DNA of 25,258 nucleotides. Origin: Moraxella caviae. GTDB lineage: Bacteria > Pseudomonadota > Gammaproteobacteria > Pseudomonadales > Moraxellaceae. The notes below the pieces were generated by a model. The model made no database searches. It had not been told where the DNA came from and saw nothing but the letters and a program-made list of their open reading frames with translations. Location: the NCBI RefSeq assembly GCF_002014985.1, contig NZ_MUXU01000017.1:1-25258 (forward strand), in the 5' to 3' direction. This document shows, piece by piece, positions 22,835-25,258 of the stretch; the stretch's first letter is position 1, and every line of letters starts with the position of its first letter. The position numbers and the translations under genes were made by a program.

Positions 22835-23017
22835 TTATGAATTATGAGCCTGCCATAGCCTAATCGCTTCAGCAACCAACTGATTTTGCGGGATATTGTG
22901 CGCCTTTGACAAACTTTCAAGCAAGGCAATATCATCAATGTGCATTTTTAAGCCTTTGGTTTTAAAACCGCGTTTGATGTCGCTGTCTTTTTGGATTTGG
23001 GTGGGTGTTTTTGCCAT
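22835..23017 (-). CDS. Small ribbon-helix-helix type protein, possible orphan antitoxin
   Basis: The 60-residue product starts MAKTPTQIQKDSDIKRGFKT. It continues with a short strand (KGLKMHID) and two helices (DIALLESLSKAHNI, then PQNQLVAEAIRLWQAH), the strand-helix-helix pattern of ribbon-helix-helix DNA-binding proteins. ATG 23017 has an excellent Shine-Dalgarno (AAGGAG, 7 bases upstream), and a 6-bp hairpin lies in the leader (23047-23061). It is 20 bases upstream of the higB relic, on the same strand. This fold is common among type II antitoxins and small repressors, but no intact toxin adjoins it, so the function is inferred only from shape. Confidence 0.65.
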   Translation of the reverse strand: MAKTPTQIQKDSDIKRGFKTKGLKMHIDDIALLESLSKAHNIPQNQLVAEAIRLWQAHNS

Positions 23018-23046
23018 TTATTTACTCCTTGAGCCCTAGCAGACTA

Positions 23047-23061
23047 CCACCGATACGGTGG
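23047..23061. other. Hairpin in the leader of the ribbon-helix-helix gene
   Basis: CCACCG and CGGTGG form a perfect 6-bp GC-rich stem with a 3-base loop, 30 bases before the start codon at 23017. There is no T-run. It may act on the RNA, or as an operator for the encoded DNA-binding protein. Confidence 0.4.
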
Positions 23062-23087
23062 CAGCCGTTGTGTTAATTATGCTTGAC

Positions 23088-23204
23088 TTAACTGCTAGAT
23101 TTAAGTAAGATAATCAACACAAGGACAATTGCGATTTGTGCTAGACGTTTTATCGCTGTTCTCTTTCTGCTGGTGGTTAGTGTTAAGTAGCTTGGTTGTT
23201 GGCG
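23088..23204 (-). CDS. Candidate small hydrophobic peptide, 38-39 residues
   Basis: The frame ends at TAA 23088-23090 and is open back to 23270. The proposed promoter at 23255-23284 overlaps the outermost TTG, so I favour the TTG near 23204, which follows GGAGG by 10 bases. The product would be about 38 residues: a basic N-terminal part (SRKRTAIKRLAQ) and one membrane span (IAIVLVLIILL), ending KSSS. Basic-plus-hydrophobic peptides of this size include type I toxins and other small membrane proteins. A 6-bp hairpin near the 5' end of the predicted transcript (23223-23245) abuts the Shine-Dalgarno. The non-ATG start lowers confidence. The ribbon-helix-helix gene follows 70 bases later on the same strand. 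Confidence 0.35.
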   Translation of the reverse strand, partial: RQQPSYLTLTTSRKRTAIKRLAQIAIVLVLIILLKSSS

Positions 23205-23222
23205 CAACCTTGCTACCGCCTC

Positions 23223-23245
23223 CAAGGCGATACCGCTTTGCCTTG
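23223..23245 (-). other. 5' hairpin next to the ribosome-binding site of the hydrophobic peptide
   Basis: CAAGGC (23223-23228) and GCCTTG (23240-23245) form a 6-bp stem with an 11-base loop. On the minus strand the 3' arm is followed directly by GAGG of the proposed Shine-Dalgarno, so folding could limit ribosome access. Confidence 0.35.
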
Positions 23246-23254
23246 TTGGTATAT

Positions 23255-23284
23255 ATTGTAAGCTAACCAACGAAAAAAAGCCAA
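23255..23284 (-). promoter_or_regulatory. Candidate promoter overlapping a terminator arm
   Basis: On the minus strand, TTGGCT (23279-23284) and TACAAT (23255-23260) are 18 bases apart. The -35 hexamer is part of the stem of the terminator at 23274-23323. The predicted start is near 23248. Confidence 0.4.
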
Positions 23285-23323
23285 GAACTTAAGCCGTAAA
23301 GGTGTAGAGTTCTTGGCTTTTTT
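23274..23323. terminator. Strong bidirectional-looking hairpin terminator
   Basis: A perfect 16-bp stem (23274-23289 with 23308-23323; core GCCAAGAACT/AGTTCTTGGC) has an 18-base loop, with T-runs in both orientations. No intact gene reads into it from either side, so it may be left from a lost gene or act as an insulator. Confidence 0.75.
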
Positions 23324-23419
23324 ATGCCTTTTGTCAAGTGCTGATAGATAAAATTCAAACCAAAGCTCAGCTATTACAGCTAAATTTAACTTATCGAAAA
23401 TCCGTAGACATGACTTACC

Positions 23420-23451
23420 TTGACTTTCATTCAATAAAAATTTACTATAAT
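23420..23451 (+). promoter_or_regulatory. Candidate promoter of the small membrane-protein pair
   Basis: TTGACT (23420-23425) lies 17 bases before TACTAT (23443-23448) and 20 bases before a perfect TATAAT (23446-23451). One of these -10 elements probably serves the gene at 23477, which would have a short leader. Confidence 0.4.
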
Positions 23452-23476
23452 TAAATACACACCATGGGAAGCAAAC

Positions 23477-23779
23477 ATGACAGACAGGCTTGATGAATTG
23501 CTAAAACGCCAGTTTGCCCGTGATGCCGCCCGTAATAACAGCGAGCACCAAAAACGCCGCCAAGAAACCAGAGCAGAATTTGACCGAGCGCAGCGCATTT
23601 CGGATGAAATAAAACAAATCATTGACGAAATGGAACAAATGGAGCGCAACCGCCCAAGTGCTGCTGATACCCTTGCCAATGCCTTTATTAGTGCGTGGTC
23701 AATGTTGGCATTTGTCTTTTTTGGTTTTGGTTTAGTTGTCATTGGTATTTTGTTGTTGCATTTTATCGGTTTGATTTAA
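23477..23779 (+). CDS. Small coiled-coil membrane protein, 100 residues
   Basis: The product begins MTDRLDELLKRQFARDAARN and stays highly charged through about residue 60, with Glu/Arg/Lys/Gln heptads typical of a coiled coil (EIKQIIDEMEQMERN). One long hydrophobic segment follows (about 69-99, ISAWSMLAFVFFGFGLVVIG and ILLLHFIGLI), which could be a single span or a tight hairpin at the C-terminus. GGGAAG lies 6 bases before the ATG. A second membrane peptide starts 12 bases after its stop, and a terminator follows at 23999-24028, so this looks like a complete two-gene unit. I recognise no family; a tail-anchored cytoplasmic coiled coil is the plain reading. Confidence 0.7.
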   Translation: MTDRLDELLKRQFARDAARNNSEHQKRRQETRAEFDRAQRISDEIKQIIDEMEQMERNRPSAADTLANAFISAWSMLAFVFFGFGLVVIGILLLHFIGLI

Positions 23780-23791
23780 TCGTTTTTGTTG

Positions 23792-23935
23792 ATGCTCATG
23801 CTCATGTTGCTACAAATTTTTGAAGGGCTTGGTGAATTCCTTACTTGGCTTATTTATTTGTTTTTTGCCTTGGCGTTCTTGGTGATTGCTGGGGTTGTGC
23901 TTTATGCGGTAGCAACGGTTTTGTGGAGTGGTTAA
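23792..23935 (+). CDS. Small hydrophobic protein, 47 residues
   Basis: ATG 23792 (with in-frame ATGs at 23798 and 23804) opens a 47-codon frame ending TAA 23933-23935. The product is nearly all hydrophobic: LLQIFEGLGEFLTWLIYLFF then ALAFLVIAGVVLYAVATVLW, with one or two spans. It lies 12 bases after the coiled-coil membrane gene, so translational coupling is likely. No clear Shine-Dalgarno was seen. No family is recognised; size and hydrophobicity fit a small membrane partner, a holin-like protein or a toxin-like peptide. Confidence 0.55.
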   Translation: MLMLMLLQIFEGLGEFLTWLIYLFFALAFLVIAGVVLYAVATVLWSG

Positions 23936-23998
23936 ACTCGCCGCTTCTGTCATTTTTTATCATTTTTGCGCTCATCTTTACCTAAGTCGCTTATCAAA

Positions 23999-24028
23999 AA
24001 AGCCTAAGCCTTTGCCAGCTTAGGCTTT
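23999..24028 (+). terminator. Terminator of the small membrane-protein pair
   Basis: AAAGCCTAAGC (23999-24009) and GCTTAGGCTTT (24018-24028) form an 11-bp stem with an 8-base loop, followed by ATTTTC. It lies 63 bases after the 47-residue gene and marks the right edge of the accessory island. Confidence 0.85.
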
Positions 24029-24133
24029 ATTTTCAGCTTTCATGACGCACGATGGTAAGTTCGTGCCAATCCATTATCTGGGGCAAATTACTTTAGCTAT
24101 ATTAAAACATTCGCTTGCATTGCATTGATGGCG

Positions 24134-24139
24134 TATAAT
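24134..24139 (+). promoter_or_regulatory. Candidate -10 of the dusB promoter
   Basis: A perfect TATAAT lies between the terminator at 24028 and dusB. The -35 position is weak (TCGCTT 17 bases upstream; TTGCAT only 13). It gives a leader of about 75 bases, which contains a 10-bp palindrome (TGTTGCAACA, 24174-24183). Confidence 0.45.
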
Positions 24140-24220
24140 ATGCACTTTTAGGCTTGAATTGCACCACGCTTACTGTTGCAACAAGCCAAAATATGCAACA
24201 ATACGCACTAATACGACACC

Positions 24221-25234
24221 ATGACAGAATCACAAAAACCCCTTAAAAATCAACACATTCTACTAAAACCTTTATACATCAAAGGCTTAAGAATTGAAAA
24301 TAGATTGTGGGTTGCGCCTATGGCGGGTGTTACCGACAATCCTTTTCGCAGGCTTGCAAAATCCTTTGGTGCAGGCCATGCTGTCAGCGAGATGATTATT
24401 GCTGATACCGCGCTGTACGCACGCCAAAAGTCTTTGTATCGTGCCAATTTTGACGGGGAAATTGCGCCAATTTCAGCGCAGATTGCTGGCGCAGAGCCTG
24501 ATAAGCTGGCTCAGGCGGCACAATTTCAAGTGGCGAATGGTGCGGCGATTGTGGATATTAACATGGGCTGTCCTGTCAAAAAAGTGTGCCGTAAGTTGGC
24601 AGGCTCAGCATTGTTACAAAACGAAGCGCTGGTGCAAGAGCTTTTAGAAATGACCGTGTCTGCGGTGGACGTGCCAGTAACTCTAAAAACACGACTGGGC
24701 TATGAAAACGGCAAAGAAAACATCGTGCGCATTGCCCAAATCGCCCAAGACGCTGGCATCGCCGCCATTGCCATTCATGGACGCACCAGAGAAGATAAAT
24801 ATCTGGGCGAAGCACGCTATGAACTTATCAAAGAAGTTAAGCAAAACTTAACAATACCCGTCATTGTCAATGGCGATATTGACAGCCCGCAAAAGGCCAA
24901 ATGGGTGCAAGAATACACGGGTGCGGATGCGGTGATGATTGGACGGGCAGCGCAAGGCAAACCATGGATTTTTCGGGACATTAAGCATTATTTGCAGACG
25001 GGCGAGATTTTACCAGAGCCTGATTTGCCTGAGCTTAAGCAAATTGTACTTGCGCATTTGGACGAATTATACCGCTTTTATGGCGAGTATTCTGGTTGCC
25101 GTATTGCACGCAAACACATTGCATGGTACACAGGTGGCTTGGCAAATTCTAATGCCTTTCGTGAAGCCATGTACCAAGAAGAAACAACCGCAGGTCAATA
25201 CCGTGCAGTAGAGAAATTTTTAAGCAATGCTTAA
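24221..25234 (+). CDS. dusB: tRNA-dihydrouridine synthase DusB
   Basis: DusB is a flavoenzyme that reduces uridine to dihydrouridine in the tRNA D-loop. The FMN-barrel motifs are present: VAPMAGVTDNPFRRLAKSFG (about 30-49), SEMI, PISAQIAG, VDINMGCPVKKVCRKLAGSA (with the catalytic Cys of the GCP block), TLKTRLGY, IHGRTREDKYLG, VIVNGDIDS, ADAVMIGRAAQGKPWIF. The NMGCPVKKV block and GRAAQG followed by PWIF favour DusB over DusA or DusC. The 337 residues are slightly longer than in E. coli (321), with an N-terminal extension. fis often follows dusB; here only 24 bases remain after the stop and they resemble an insertion-sequence end. Confidence 0.94.
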   Translation: MTESQKPLKNQHILLKPLYIKGLRIENRLWVAPMAGVTDNPFRRLAKSFGAGHAVSEMIIADTALYARQKSLYRANFDGEIAPISAQIAGAEPDKLAQAAQFQVANGAAIVDINMGCPVKKVCRKLAGSALLQNEALVQELLEMTVSAVDVPVTLKTRLGYENGKENIVRIAQIAQDAGIAAIAIHGRTREDKYLGEARYELIKEVKQNLTIPVIVNGDIDSPQKAKWVQEYTGADAVMIGRAAQGKPWIFRDIKHYLQTGEILPEPDLPELKQIVLAHLDELYRFYGEYSGCRIARKHIAWYTGGLANSNAFREAMYQEETTAGQYRAVEKFLSNA

Positions 25235-25239
25235 ATAAA

Positions 25240-25258
25240 GGGGCTGTCCTAGATAATG
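25240..25258 (+). mobile_element. Possible terminal inverted repeat of an insertion sequence
   Basis: GGGGCTGTCCTAGATAATG starts 5 bases after the dusB stop and runs off the window. Ends beginning with GGG(G)CTGTCC are familiar from IS5-like elements. Without the transposase or the other end this is a guess from sequence look. Confidence 0.3.

Noticed and set aside
23213..23434. Minus-strand 73-codon frame
   Set aside because: It starts with TTG and runs through the 16-bp terminator hairpin; there is no ribosome-binding site or recognised motif.
23431..23742. Minus-strand 103-codon frame
   Set aside because: It is the antisense of the 100-residue coiled-coil gene, and its Ser/Arg-rich content mirrors that gene's codons.

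Overview
The window looks like chromosomal DNA of a gammaproteobacterium of the family Moraxellaceae, most likely Moraxella or a close relative. This is inferred from the proteins. Hfq carries a very long glycine-rich tail (214 residues), trpG, trpD and trpC form a block without trpE, a carboxynorspermidine/carboxyspermidine route gene pair is present, and base composition is moderately AT-rich with many AT-rich spacers. No tRNA, rRNA or CRISPR array was seen.

Bases 1-20307 are a housekeeping backbone. rsmA-apaH (+) converge on rpsT (-) at a bidirectional terminator. alr and dnaB lie on the minus strand. pdxA (+) converges on trpC at a second bidirectional terminator. trpG, trpD and trpC run leftward from a strong promoter. 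From about 10.2 kb everything points right: nspC and a carboxynorspermidine synthase gene (polyamines), a PTPS/QueD-family gene, tsaE and miaA (both tRNA modification), hfq, and then the lipopolysaccharide block kdsD-kdsC-lptC-lptA-lptB, which makes the Kdo precursor and builds the LPS transport machine.

Bases 20308-24220 are an accessory island between lptB and dusB, made mostly of small and broken genes. It holds: a helix-turn-helix/HicB antitoxin gene broken by a one-base frameshift, with no HicA toxin; a 54-residue membrane peptide just upstream, behind a near-consensus promoter; a 218-residue piece of a phage head-morphogenesis protein with a probable nuclease-toxin tail; a small ribbon-helix-helix gene; remnants of a higB-higA toxin-antitoxin pair; a candidate hydrophobic peptide behind a promoter that shares sequence with a terminator; and two adjacent small membrane-protein genes. 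Several of these were found by reading frames directly and are under 60 codons. The backbone resumes with dusB. The last 19 bases of the window may be the end of an insertion sequence.

The main observations are: the toxin-antitoxin graveyard with its possibly live membrane-peptide genes; a 65-residue insertion in MiaA; altered conserved motifs in TrpD and TrpG; a 37-residue insertion in PdxA; and a palindrome at the start of the hfq transcript. All family assignments come from recalled motifs, without database searches.
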